A stretch of DNA of 42,047 nucleotides from Nitrososphaerota archaeon (GTDB lineage: Archaea > Thermoproteota > Bathyarchaeia > Bathyarchaeales > Bathycorpusculaceae), in assembly GCA_031256395.1 (NCBI GenBank), contig JAIRQQ010000105.1, positions 1-42,047 on the forward strand. The letters are read 5' to 3'. The translations under genes and the position numbers were made by a program. Below the pieces are notes generated by a model that worked only from the letters and a program-made list of their open reading frames with translations, ran no database searches and had not been told where the DNA came from. This document shows positions 17,744 through 26,789 of the stretch, piece by piece; positions within the stretch are counted from its first letter, which is position 1; every line of letters starts with the position of its first letter.

Positions 17744-19123
17744 TTAGTTGTGTTGGTGTAGGTTGATAAAGGCGTTTTGTATCACTTCGTTTAGTGCTGG
17801 GTGTATGTGCATGCCTTGTGCGATGGGGCTGTAGTCGCCGTTGCCGCTGGCCATGGCGTTGGTGATTTCTTGAATGAGCACGGTTGCTTCGGGTCCGATT
17901 ATGTGTGCGCCCAAGATTTTTCCGGTTTCTTTCTCTACAATGACTTTGACAAAGCCCTCTGGAAAACCCATAGCTGCGCCCATGGCTGTATCTCGATATG
18001 CTGCAATACCGACTAAGATGTTGTAGTATTGTTTGGCTTGCTGTTCACTTAGTCCAACTGCGGCAATTTGAGGATAGGTAAAAATGCCTCGGGGCACGAC
18101 ATCAAAGTTCATGGCTACTTTGTGATCATGGGTAGCATTGTGCCACACTATACCGGCTTCATAGTTGGCGGCATGTTTAAACATCTGTTTACCTATGGCG
18201 TCTCCAAAGGCATAGATGTTTTCTTTATTGGTTTCTAGATGTTCATTGACTGTGATAAATCCCTGTTCGTTGAGGTGGAGGCCTGTTTTTTGGGGCTTGA
18301 GCAAATACGCATTGGAGCTTCGGCCGGTGGCTATCATGAGGGTTTGTGCGGTGAGTTCTTTTTGTGTTTTGGTTGTTTGGTTTTGGGTTGTTAGAGTTAT
18401 GTTTTGGTTTTCTTCTTCTTTTTTGACTTCGAGGGCTTCACAGTTTGTATAGATGGTTATGCGTTTGGATAATTCTTTTAGCAAAAGTTCTGATATTTCG
18501 GGTTCTTCTTGGGGTAGAATATGGTTGGAGCGTTGGATTAGGGTGGTTTGGGTGCCAAGGGCTGAGAAGAAGTGGGCATATTCTATGCCGATGTAGCCTC
18601 CTCCCACAATAAGGATGCTTTTGGGTTGGGTTTGGAGTTGGAGTACGGTTTCGTTTGTGAGGTAGTTGATGTTTTGGAGGCCTTTGATTTTTGGGATGGT
18701 GGTTTGGGCGCCTGAGGCGATGAATATTTTTTTAGCTGTGAGGGTGTGGTTGCCGCTTTGTAGGGTGTAGTCTGAGATGAATTCGCCTGGGTCTTTAAAC
18801 CATGTTAGGTTGGGTGTGATCTCTACCGAGGCGGCTAGGTGTTTTGTGTCATGTTGGGTGAGGGCTCGCATGCGGTTCATGATGTTGGCAAAATCTACCG
18901 CGTTGTGCTCGGTTTTTATACCTATCTTTGCGGCTTCAGCTATGTTGGCAAGCAGCTCTGCGGGGTAGAGCAGCATCTTTGAGGGGACACAGCCGGTGTT
19001 TATGCATGTGCCGCCCATCTTGTTACTTTCAATTAATGCTGTTTTGAATCCCTGTTCTACTGCGGCGGAGACAACCAACATCCCCGAACCCGAACCAACA
19101 ACTAAAACATCAAACTGTTCCAA
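17744..19123 (-). CDS. Dihydrolipoamide dehydrogenase / mercuric-reductase-like class I flavoprotein
   Basis: GGTCINTGCVPSKMLL redox motif, GGGYIGIEYAHFF, YAFGDAIG, C-terminal MHIHPALNEVIQNAF. Confidence 0.92.
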   Translation of the reverse strand: MEQFDVLVVGSGSGMLVVSAAVEQGFKTALIESNKMGGTCINTGCVPSKMLLYPAELLANIAEAAKIGIKTEHNAVDFANIMNRMRALTQHDTKHLAASVEITPNLTWFKDPGEFISDYTLQSGNHTLTAKKIFIASGAQTTIPKIKGLQNINYLTNETVLQLQTQPKSILIVGGGYIGIEYAHFFSALGTQTTLIQRSNHILPQEEPEISELLLKELSKRITIYTNCEALEVKKEEENQNITLTTQNQTTKTQKELTAQTLMIATGRSSNAYLLKPQKTGLHLNEQGFITVNEHLETNKENIYAFGDAIGKQMFKHAANYEAGIVWHNATHDHKVAMNFDVVPRGIFTYPQIAAVGLSEQQAKQYYNILVGIAAYRDTAMGAAMGFPEGFVKVIVEKETGKILGAHIIGPEATVLIQEITNAMASGNGDYSPIAQGMHIHPALNEVIQNAFINLHQHN

Positions 19124-19453
19124 AAATAAAACTTCCCTAAATTAATACGAATTTAACAAATAGATAAACCTTTCAACCTCAAATGCTTCCTCAAGCAATC
19201 CCCAAACACCACAGCAACTAACTGTTCTGGGTCTGTCTAAAAACTGGACAGAAACGAAACGACTCTACATATTATCTGTTGGTTGCTGGTATGGCGGGTG
19301 TGGGTTAGTTGGTGTGCTTGCTGTGCTGCTGAGTAGCTGTGTGATTGTTCAATCAATAAGGGGGTTGTTTTGTGATTGCTGGTTTGGGTTTGAATAATTG
19401 GTTGATAGTTGTGTGTTGTCCAAAAAATAGTGTTGGTTATTTTTTCCTTATTT

Positions 19454-20239
19454 TTATTCTTCTTTTTCTTTTTCGGTTGTGTTATTGTTGTTTTGGTTGG
19501 TGTTGGTGTTGTTGTTCCATTGGGTTTTGAATGTTGTTTGGGATAGTTTTAGGATTTGGGGGTTGTTGGTCCATAGGTTTGGGATTTCGTTTCCCTCAGT
19601 TAGGCCGATGTTTACTTCTTCTTGGTTTAGGATGATGATGCTGATTTCGTTTGTTAGGTTGTATTTGATTTCAAAGTTTAGGTAGGTGGTTAGTTTTGTG
19701 ATTTTGCGTTCTGTGGTTGGGTTGAGGTTTGCTTTTTGTGTTATGATTTGTATTTTTGCGTTTTTTGAGGCGGCGGTTTCTAGGGCTTCATAGAGGTTAA
19801 ATATTATAAAATTTAGTGTGTTTTTAGGCAGCATCATTTCGCAGCTGTGTGCGGTGGCGATTGGTTTTTCGAGTCTGTTTATTAGGCGTTCTTTTTCTGA
19901 GGTTATTACAAATTCTGTGTCGCTGTCCTGCATTGGGCCGGTGGGATTTTCTTCTTGGTTTTTTATTAGCAGGGTGAGATTGTCTTTGAGTTTTGTGTGT
20001 TCTTCGGTTATTTTTTGGAAAAGTTTTGTGGTGCCCTCGTTTAGGGGTAGGGCTTTGTATAGTTTGGGTGTGGCTATGATTTGTTCTACGAGTCCGAGTT
20101 TTTCAAGGGCGGGGAGTATGCGGTAGAGGTCTTGTCTGGCGATGTTTGAAGTTTTGGCGATTTTTTTTACTTCTGCTTTGTCTATGCGTGTGAGTGTTAG
20201 GTAGGTTTTAGCCTGTAACTCGGTGAGTCCTAGTTGCAT
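19454..20239 (-). CDS. TrmB-family transcriptional regulator
   Basis: LGLTELQAKTYLTLTRIDKAEVKKIAKTSNIARQDLYRILPALEKLGLVE; Asn-rich C-terminus. Confidence 0.85.
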   Translation of the reverse strand: MQLGLTELQAKTYLTLTRIDKAEVKKIAKTSNIARQDLYRILPALEKLGLVEQIIATPKLYKALPLNEGTTKLFQKITEEHTKLKDNLTLLIKNQEENPTGPMQDSDTEFVITSEKERLINRLEKPIATAHSCEMMLPKNTLNFIIFNLYEALETAASKNAKIQIITQKANLNPTTERKITKLTTYLNFEIKYNLTNEISIIILNQEEVNIGLTEGNEIPNLWTNNPQILKLSQTTFKTQWNNNTNTNQNNNNTTEKEKEE

Positions 20240-20425
20240 AAGTGCGTCAAGGACTTTGGGGTCTTGGATGATGGCACTCTCCTTTAAAAACTAGGTGTAG
20301 TTGGCTTTTTAAAGATTTTCCCAATCATACCCCCATTTGATGTTTGTCAGCAGTCGTACTTGCTACAAACGTTTAAAGTTATTTGCCACTCTGTAGACCC
20401 TACAAAAAATAGGAGATAAGAAAAA

Positions 20426-23041
20426 ATGAAAAAACAAACCTTGACTATACTTAGCATACTGCTTCTAACCTCAATGATTGCAACAACAATTCTATATGCA
20501 CCAATTGCTAATGCCCAACGTTCAGGCGAAATGGCTTCTTATGCTTTCGTTTCGGTGGCACCCAATCCCATCGGCGTAGGTCAAACAACCTATGTTGCAA
20601 TGTGGGTTGACGTTCCCTTACCTGATGCATCAGAGGCCAACAATATTAGACGACATGACTACAAACTCATCATAACAGACCCTGATGGCGTTACAGAAAC
20701 CAAGACTTGGGATGTTATTTCTGACACAACAGGCGTTCAATCGACAAGCTTCACACCTACTAAACCCGGCACCTACAACTTGACTTTCATATATGCAGGA
20801 CAAACATACACTTGGAATGCAACTAATGCACAGCAAAACAGCTATGGACTAAAATACCTGCCTGCTAACGCAACAACAACCCTAACAGTACAAACCGAAC
20901 CAGTCAACGTAAGTCCCCTTACACCTCTCCCAACAGAGTACTGGGCACGCCCGATATTTGGCTCAAACTTCTTATGGTACTCCATAGCCTCACACTGGCT
21001 GGGTTCTAACTCACTTGGAACCTTCCAACAAAGTGGATTTAACCTATGGCAGTCCAGCGGAACCGGACCAGAAAGCTCCCACATACTTTGGACCAGCCCA
21101 CTTGAAGCTGGCGGGATTGTCGGTGGATCAGACACTGCTATTGAAGGTGTTACATACTATTCAGGCGGTTCATACGAAGGCAGATTTGTAAATGCACTAA
21201 TCGTAAATGGCAGACTTTACTTCAAACCCCCAGAAGGCAGTCAAAACGGTGGCGCCTACACTTGCATGGATTTGAGAACCGGTGAAGTACTCTGGACAAA
21301 CCCCGACATCAACCCAACCTTTGGCCAACTCTACTGCTATGAATCACCCAACCAACACGGCGTTATACCAAGCGGCTACCTATGGCAAATGGTTAACATC
21401 CGAACAGATCCAAATAACAATACTTCACCAATAGCAAACCAAACTTGGATAGCATATGACCCACTAACGGGCAATAATCTATTCAACCTTACTGGTGTCC
21501 CAAATGGCGGAACTATTGCGTACACAGAGAACGGTGAGATTGTCAAATACTTCCTAAACTACGACTCTACTACAAAGACTGGCTGGCTGGCTCTATGGAA
21601 TTGGACTGCTGCACCAAATGTTGCCGCAGGCGCACCGGGAACCGGCACTAACGCTCTACAATACCGTCCAGTAGGCAAAAACATTGACTGTAGCGATGCA
21701 TATTCATGGAATGTAACCATAAAAGCTGATTTAACCGGCACATCTGCTATCCCTACTATTTCATATGTTCTACCTGGTGACATAATTCTCGGAACAACCT
21801 CAGCCGTAACCGCAGGCGTAAGCACAAACAGAGGCACCCCTGACCCATACACAGTTTGGGCACTAAACTTGGAAGAAGACAAAGCAGGCGAACTATTATG
21901 GAAACAATCCTATGCTGCACCATCTGGCAACATGACACGAACGCTTGGTCCTCTCGATCCAGTTAACCGAGTTTGGACTATGACTGATGCTGAAACAATG
22001 CAATGGCTAGGCTACAGCCTCAAAGACGGTAAGCTCCTCTGGGGTCCAACAAAAACAGACCTCAACGCAATGCAATACTTTAGTAGCGGTTCAGGTTCAG
22101 GTCAAAGAGCAGTCACTGCATATGGCAATCTATATGCACAAGGCTTTGGCGGCGAAATCTTCTGCTATAACACTACAAACGGATCATTACTTTGGAGATA
22201 CAACAATACAAACAGCGGTTTAGATACAGTTTGGGGTCTTATGCCAACCTTTATATCAGCAATTGCTGATGGAAAAGTCTACGCCTTTAACAATCAACAC
22301 TCACCAAACGCTCCCCTATACAAGGGTTTCTGCACATACTGCATAGACGCTTTTACCGGTGAAGAAATCTACAAGATGCTAGGCTGGGCAGGCCAAACCG
22401 GCGGAACCGGAACCTCTACCAGTATTCTAGCCGATGGCTCACTAGTATACTACAACTACTACGACAACCAACTCTACTGCATTGCCAAAGGTCCAACTAA
22501 AACCACTGTAAACGCTCCAAGTCTGGCCGCTACCGCTGGCCAGAGCGTAGTTATCAGCGGAACCGTTACAGACATATCCGCAGGCACCAAACAGCATGAA
22601 CAGGCCTCCAGATTCCCCAACGGAATCCCAGTTGCCTCTGATGCATCTATGAGTGCTCTGATGGAATACGTCTATATGCAACAACCAAAACCCACCAACT
22701 TTACAGGCGTTAACGTAAAAATCAGCGTCGCCGATGCAAACAACAATGTACGTGTGATTGGAACTGCAACTACTGACATAAACGGCTTCTACAGCTTTAA
22801 CTGGACACCTGACATCACTGGCCCATACACAGTAACTGCAACCTTTGAAGGCAACAACGGTCTCTATGGCTCAAGCTCAAACGCGGCCTTTGCAGTTGAC
22901 GAAGCAGCACCCACACAAGCACCACCAACAACCGAACCATCCATAACAGATCAATACTTTATCCCAGCAGTCATCGGTATAGTCATTGCAATAATAGTAG
23001 TCGGTATTGCAACGATCTTTATTCTAAACAAAAAACCATAA
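20426..23041 (+). CDS. Secreted PQQ/WD-like beta-propeller surface protein with C-terminal TM anchor
   Basis: Signal peptide; repeats such as YTCMDLRTGEVLWTNP, IFCYNTTNGSLLWRYN, YCIDAFTGEEIYKM; Ig-like region; terminal YFIPAVIGIVIAIIVVGIATIFIL. Confidence 0.85.
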   Translation: MKKQTLTILSILLLTSMIATTILYAPIANAQRSGEMASYAFVSVAPNPIGVGQTTYVAMWVDVPLPDASEANNIRRHDYKLIITDPDGVTETKTWDVISDTTGVQSTSFTPTKPGTYNLTFIYAGQTYTWNATNAQQNSYGLKYLPANATTTLTVQTEPVNVSPLTPLPTEYWARPIFGSNFLWYSIASHWLGSNSLGTFQQSGFNLWQSSGTGPESSHILWTSPLEAGGIVGGSDTAIEGVTYYSGGSYEGRFVNALIVNGRLYFKPPEGSQNGGAYTCMDLRTGEVLWTNPDINPTFGQLYCYESPNQHGVIPSGYLWQMVNIRTDPNNNTSPIANQTWIAYDPLTGNNLFNLTGVPNGGTIAYTENGEIVKYFLNYDSTTKTGWLALWNWTAAPNVAAGAPGTGTNALQYRPVGKNIDCSDAYSWNVTIKADLTGTSAIPTISYVLPGDIILGTTSAVTAGVSTNRGTPDPYTVWALNLEEDKAGELLWKQSYAAPSGNMTRTLGPLDPVNRVWTMTDAETMQWLGYSLKDGKLLWGPTKTDLNAMQYFSSGSGSGQRAVTAYGNLYAQGFGGEIFCYNTTNGSLLWRYNNTNSGLDTVWGLMPTFISAIADGKVYAFNNQHSPNAPLYKGFCTYCIDAFTGEEIYKMLGWAGQTGGTGTSTSILADGSLVYYNYYDNQLYCIAKGPTKTTVNAPSLAATAGQSVVISGTVTDISAGTKQHEQASRFPNGIPVASDASMSALMEYVYMQQPKPTNFTGVNVKISVADANNNVRVIGTATTDINGFYSFNWTPDITGPYTVTATFEGNNGLYGSSSNAAFAVDEAAPTQAPPTTEPSITDQYFIPAVIGIVIAIIVVGIATIFILNKKP

Positions 23042-23220
23042 AACAAACTCAATCAACCCTTTTTCTTTTTTTGTTAATCCTAATAGTAACAACATTTGAT
23101 AGCTTGTCTCTGTTTGATCGATTAGTTTGTTTTTCTTTGAATATAGTTCTGAATTTTTGGTTGCAGCTTGAAGAAAACCCTTAACTATATCTTTTTCTAA
23201 ATTGTTATGGTGACTAATTT

Positions 23221-23538
23221 TTGCCGATTGATTCTGATTTTCAAACTAGGCGTCAAGTTGTAAGTGAACATAGTGGTCATAAAGTCTGGGGGCCTGTTGA
23301 ACCTCCTGCTAAACTTGGAATCCACGGAACTAACGTAGCGGTGGATTGGGATGTTTGTGTTGGCGATGGCGTATGTGCTGATGTTTGCCCTGTTGCACTC
23401 TACGATATGGTAAATACGCCCGATCATCCACTGTCCAATCGAAAAGCCGATCCTGCCCGCGACAAAGACTGCATACAATGCCTAGCCTGCCAATTACAGT
23501 GCCCTGCGGCTGCAATAAAAATCACTCCGCCCCCTTAG
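23221..23538 (+). CDS. Zinc-containing ferredoxin (Sulfolobus type)
   Basis: EHSGHKVWGPVEPPAKLGIHGTNVAVDWDVCVGDGVCADVCPVALYDMVNTPDHP...DKDCIQCLACQLQCP; TTG start. Confidence 0.92.
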   Translation: MPIDSDFQTRRQVVSEHSGHKVWGPVEPPAKLGIHGTNVAVDWDVCVGDGVCADVCPVALYDMVNTPDHPLSNRKADPARDKDCIQCLACQLQCPAAAIKITPPP

Positions 23539-23595
23539 TCTTTTTTATCGGCAAGCGTTATATTTGCTGTTGTCTGAGTATTTATTGGTGCAGAT

Positions 23596-24276
23596 ATGAG
23601 TCAAGATTTCACAGGAAAAATCATACTTCTCAAACCCACAGATGCTTCAGCAAAAACAACTGATGTAGTTGAAAGCATGCTAACCGATGTACTTGAGTCA
23701 GGTGAAGTAAACGTTGTCGGCTTAAACGATTCCCTGTTTTTAGCTTGTGCAGCCATCAACATGGCCACAGATATAGCTAAAGTCTATGTTGATGACATCG
23801 ACATAGCCTCTATCGAAGTCCCGCCATTGGGCCGGGTGGCGGCTGTTTCCGCCCATCTTTCCCAAAAAGAAGCAGGTGATTATGCCGCATTAGCTGCGCG
23901 CGAGGACAAAGACTTAATTGATGCCGCCGAGCAGACTGTGAGTGTTAGCCGAGTTGCCACAGTTGAGCGTTTACTTACCATAAGTCTTCTGCGCCTAGCT
24001 AAATTTGATAAAATAAAGATCGTTGCAGCAGGCGGCTCAATCAACGATGCTATTATTTTGGCACTAAAATTAGCCAGCGGACAAATATCCAAAGATCCCG
24101 TGGGCATAAAACTATTCCACCTACACGCCATTACCATGCGCAACGACCCAACAAAAAGTCTGGCTGCCATATCGATCTATCTGCAAAAGGGTGTAACAAC
24201 TCGCTATACCAAACGACAATGTGCAGTGCTAAAAGAAGTAGAACAAACCGCTCAGGTTAAAAAAGAAGGTAACTGA
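23596..24276 (+). CDS. Divergent tandem Alba-like protein
   Basis: Two Alba-like halves; the second has TISLLRLAKFDKIKIVAAGGSINDAIILALKLA resembling canonical Alba. Confidence 0.55.
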   Translation: MSQDFTGKIILLKPTDASAKTTDVVESMLTDVLESGEVNVVGLNDSLFLACAAINMATDIAKVYVDDIDIASIEVPPLGRVAAVSAHLSQKEAGDYAALAAREDKDLIDAAEQTVSVSRVATVERLLTISLLRLAKFDKIKIVAAGGSINDAIILALKLASGQISKDPVGIKLFHLHAITMRNDPTKSLAAISIYLQKGVTTRYTKRQCAVLKEVEQTAQVKKEGN

Positions 24277-24293
24277 CAAAAGTCAGTTTAATC

Positions 24294-24929
24294 TTATTTT
24301 ATGGTGGCTAAGGTTTGATTGATTTTGTCCCAGTTGACTATGTTCCAGAAGGCTTCTATGAATTTTGGTCGTTCGTTTTTGTAGTCTAGGTAGTAGGCGT
24401 GTTCCCAGACATCTATGGCCATTAGAATTTGGAAATTGGGAATGAGATTGATGTTGTGTTTTTCAATCTGAACTATGATGGGCCGCTCTATGCAGGGTTG
24501 CATAGCAAGGGCTGCCCAGCCTGAACCTTCGGTGCTTGCGGCTGCGGCTGAGAATAGTTTTTTGAAAGTGTTAAAACTGCCAAACTCTTTGTTGATAAAC
24601 TCTCCAATAGCTCCATGTGGTTGTCCTCCACCGCCTTTATTTGTGGGTGCCATATTTTCCCAAAAGATAGTATGTAACATGTGGCCGCCTACGTTGAAGG
24701 CAAGTTCTTTAGCAAGTGTTTTCACGTATCCAAATTTAACCCAGTAATCCATTTGGGTATCTGTTTTCATAGCTTCATCTATATTGGCAAAGAGGACGTT
24801 AGCGTCATTGACATATTTTTGATGGTGCTTGGTATGGTGAATTTTTAATTGTTCTTCCGATATGTAGGGTGCCAATGCAGTGTAGTCGTATGGTAGTTTG
24901 GGTAGAGTAAACGTTCTTACTTTCTCCAT
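24294..24929 (-). CDS. Superoxide dismutase (Fe/Mn family)
   Basis: TLPKLPYDYTALAPYISEEQLKIHHTKHHQKYV...GSGWAAL...AIDVWEHAYYLDYKNERPKFIEAFW. Confidence 0.96.
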   Translation of the reverse strand: MEKVRTFTLPKLPYDYTALAPYISEEQLKIHHTKHHQKYVNDANVLFANIDEAMKTDTQMDYWVKFGYVKTLAKELAFNVGGHMLHTIFWENMAPTNKGGGGQPHGAIGEFINKEFGSFNTFKKLFSAAAASTEGSGWAALAMQPCIERPIIVQIEKHNINLIPNFQILMAIDVWEHAYYLDYKNERPKFIEAFWNIVNWDKINQTLATIK

Positions 24930-25078
24930 AATCTCACCAAAAATCAAGAATTCAAAAGAAAAAAACTCTTAATATACCTTACCTTACTCTCCAAACATCT
25001 GAATGCATGTGTTTTTATGATTATATTGTGAGCCTAACAAGCTTTAGGTTCCAAACTTGGTTTTAGCAGTAGTCCGTT

Positions 25079-25468
25079 TTAGTGCATAAATTTTTCCACT
25101 ATCATATTAGCTGTGGTTCTGCCGCCAATGACTGCACCAATTGATAACCCTACATTTGCCAAAATATTTAGAGCCAACATCGCTAACTGGTTTTTTTCAA
25201 GCAGAGTGGTGGTTTCTAGGGCAAAAGAGGACATGGTGGTAAACGAACCACAGAAACCCACAGCAACCAAAAGCCCATACTGCGAACTCAGATTTAGCGT
25301 CACCAAAAAAATGGAGAACAAACCCAAAATAAAACTTCCCGCTACGTTTACAAGCATGATATTTATGGGTAATCCACAAATTGTTAGAGGCGATTCTACC
25401 ATGCGATAGCGCAAATAAGCTCCAGCAACTGCGCCAGTTGCCAAAAGCGCAAATTCCAACAACTTCAC
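25079..25468 (-). CDS. crcB: Fluoride ion channel CrcB/FluC
   Basis: GAVAGAYLRYRM...NVAGSFILGLF...VGFCGSFTTMSSFALET; GTG start at 25468 chosen because GGAG lies 8 nt upstream and the ORF-track ATG (25498) falls inside the riboswitch-like element. Confidence 0.92.
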   Translation of the reverse strand: MKLLEFALLATGAVAGAYLRYRMVESPLTICGLPINIMLVNVAGSFILGLFSIFLVTLNLSSQYGLLVAVGFCGSFTTMSSFALETTTLLEKNQLAMLALNILANVGLSIGAVIGGRTTANMIVEKFMH

Positions 25469-25489
25469 TTGTACTTCTCCATTTGTAAT

Positions 25490-25551
25490 GGTAGGCATTT
25501 AGCATCCATACGGTTGCGGTTTTGGCGCCTGCCAGGGCTAATGCCATAGCC
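25490..25551 (-). ncRNA. Fluoride riboswitch (crcB motif)
   Basis: Minus-strand GGCTATGGCATTAGCC...CGCCAAAACCGC...AATGCCTACC; GGCAU/AUGCC pseudoknot and conserved UACC directly upstream of crcB. Confidence 0.8.
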
Positions 25552-25566
25552 AAAGCAAATCGACCC

Positions 25567-25580
25567 TAAATATATTAAAA
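25567..25580 (-). promoter_or_regulatory. Archaeal TATA box for crcB
   Basis: Minus-strand TTTTAATATATTTA, about 22-25 nt before the riboswitch 5' end. Confidence 0.55.
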
Positions 25581-25664
25581 CTTTACCAACCCTCCGTATC
25601 TCTAGTGGTTATTAGAACTGGGCTAATTCAAATAGGTCGACTTCATTATTGAGTTGATTACAAT

Positions 25665-26591
25665 ATGGCACAAAGCTGTTTTGACATAGCAGTAGCCGGC
25701 CACTTCTCAGTCGACACCCTTGTATTGCCAACCCGAAAAATGCCCTTTAACGTATTAGGCGGAGCCACAGCCTATACCTCCTTTACCGCAAAACAACTCG
25801 ACGCCTCCGCTGCAATTATCTCAAAAGTCGGCGCCAACTTTCCCCAAGCATATCTTTGGTGGCTCGAACAAGAAGGTATCAACATCACAACCATAACAAA
25901 AGACCCCCAACTATCCACAACAGCTTTTGAACTCACCTACACAAAAGACCTCAACGAACGTACCCTCAAACTAAAAAGCAAAGGCAACCCCCTAACCCTC
26001 CAAGACATCCCCCAAGACTTCCACGCAAAAGCCGTTCACCTAGCTCCAATTGCTAACGAAATCTCCTTTGAAGTTGCTGAGGAACTCAAAAAAGTCGCCG
26101 ACATACTATCCATTGACCCCCAAGGATTGTTACGCAGTTTCGATGAAGAAGGAAACGTAAGCACAAACAACCTCATAGACAACAACATCTTTAGTTTAGT
26201 CAACATCTACAAATCCTCCCAAAACGAACTCTATGCCCTAACAGGCAAATCAGAACTCAAAGCCGCAATTAGAACAGTTCACGATGTAGGCATAGAAACA
26301 GTCATCATAACCAACGGCGCCAAAGGAGCCCTTCTCTCCATCGAGGGCACCCAATACAACATAGTTGCATATCCCCCCGAAGTACTCGTTGACCCAACCG
26401 GTGCAGGAGATGTCTTTATCGGAGGCTTTCTAACCGAGTACATACGACAAAAGGACCTGATGTGGTGTGCTTGTGTAGGTTCAGCTGCCGCATCATTTGT
26501 TGTAGAAGGCATAGGCCCCACCTACCTAGGCAAAAAAGACCAAATCTACCAAAGAGCCCAAACCATATGTGAAAACTACATCAAACAGTAA
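25665..26591 (+). CDS. PfkB-family carbohydrate/nucleoside kinase
   Basis: GGATAYTSFTAKQL, DPTGAGDVFIGGFLTEY. Confidence 0.9.
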   Translation: MAQSCFDIAVAGHFSVDTLVLPTRKMPFNVLGGATAYTSFTAKQLDASAAIISKVGANFPQAYLWWLEQEGINITTITKDPQLSTTAFELTYTKDLNERTLKLKSKGNPLTLQDIPQDFHAKAVHLAPIANEISFEVAEELKKVADILSIDPQGLLRSFDEEGNVSTNNLIDNNIFSLVNIYKSSQNELYALTGKSELKAAIRTVHDVGIETVIITNGAKGALLSIEGTQYNIVAYPPEVLVDPTGAGDVFIGGFLTEYIRQKDLMWCACVGSAAASFVVEGIGPTYLGKKDQIYQRAQTICENYIKQ

Positions 26592-26789
26592 ATGACTTCC
26601 TCCGACAATTCGCAATGGTATCATGGTCTCTATAGTGTCTGTTCTTGGTGTATGCTTTGTGTATTCTGTTTGGCGTTTTGGGTTTTTCTATTAGAGTATA
26701 GCTTTTGAGGAATTATCCAACTCTATCAAGATACCTGCAACACCAAGTTAGCAAAACAAAAAAACCGCTCCATTCATACGCATCTATGG

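Noticed and set aside
19232-19252. TCTGTC...GACAGA 6-bp inverted repeat upstream of the dihydrolipoamide-dehydrogenase-like gene
   Set aside because: Short stem, expected by chance in intergenic DNA; not supported as a terminator or operator.
25499-25553. Minus-strand extended ORF 25197-25553 as an alternative crcB start
   Set aside because: Different frame from the CrcB protein; the sequence is better explained by the riboswitch leader.
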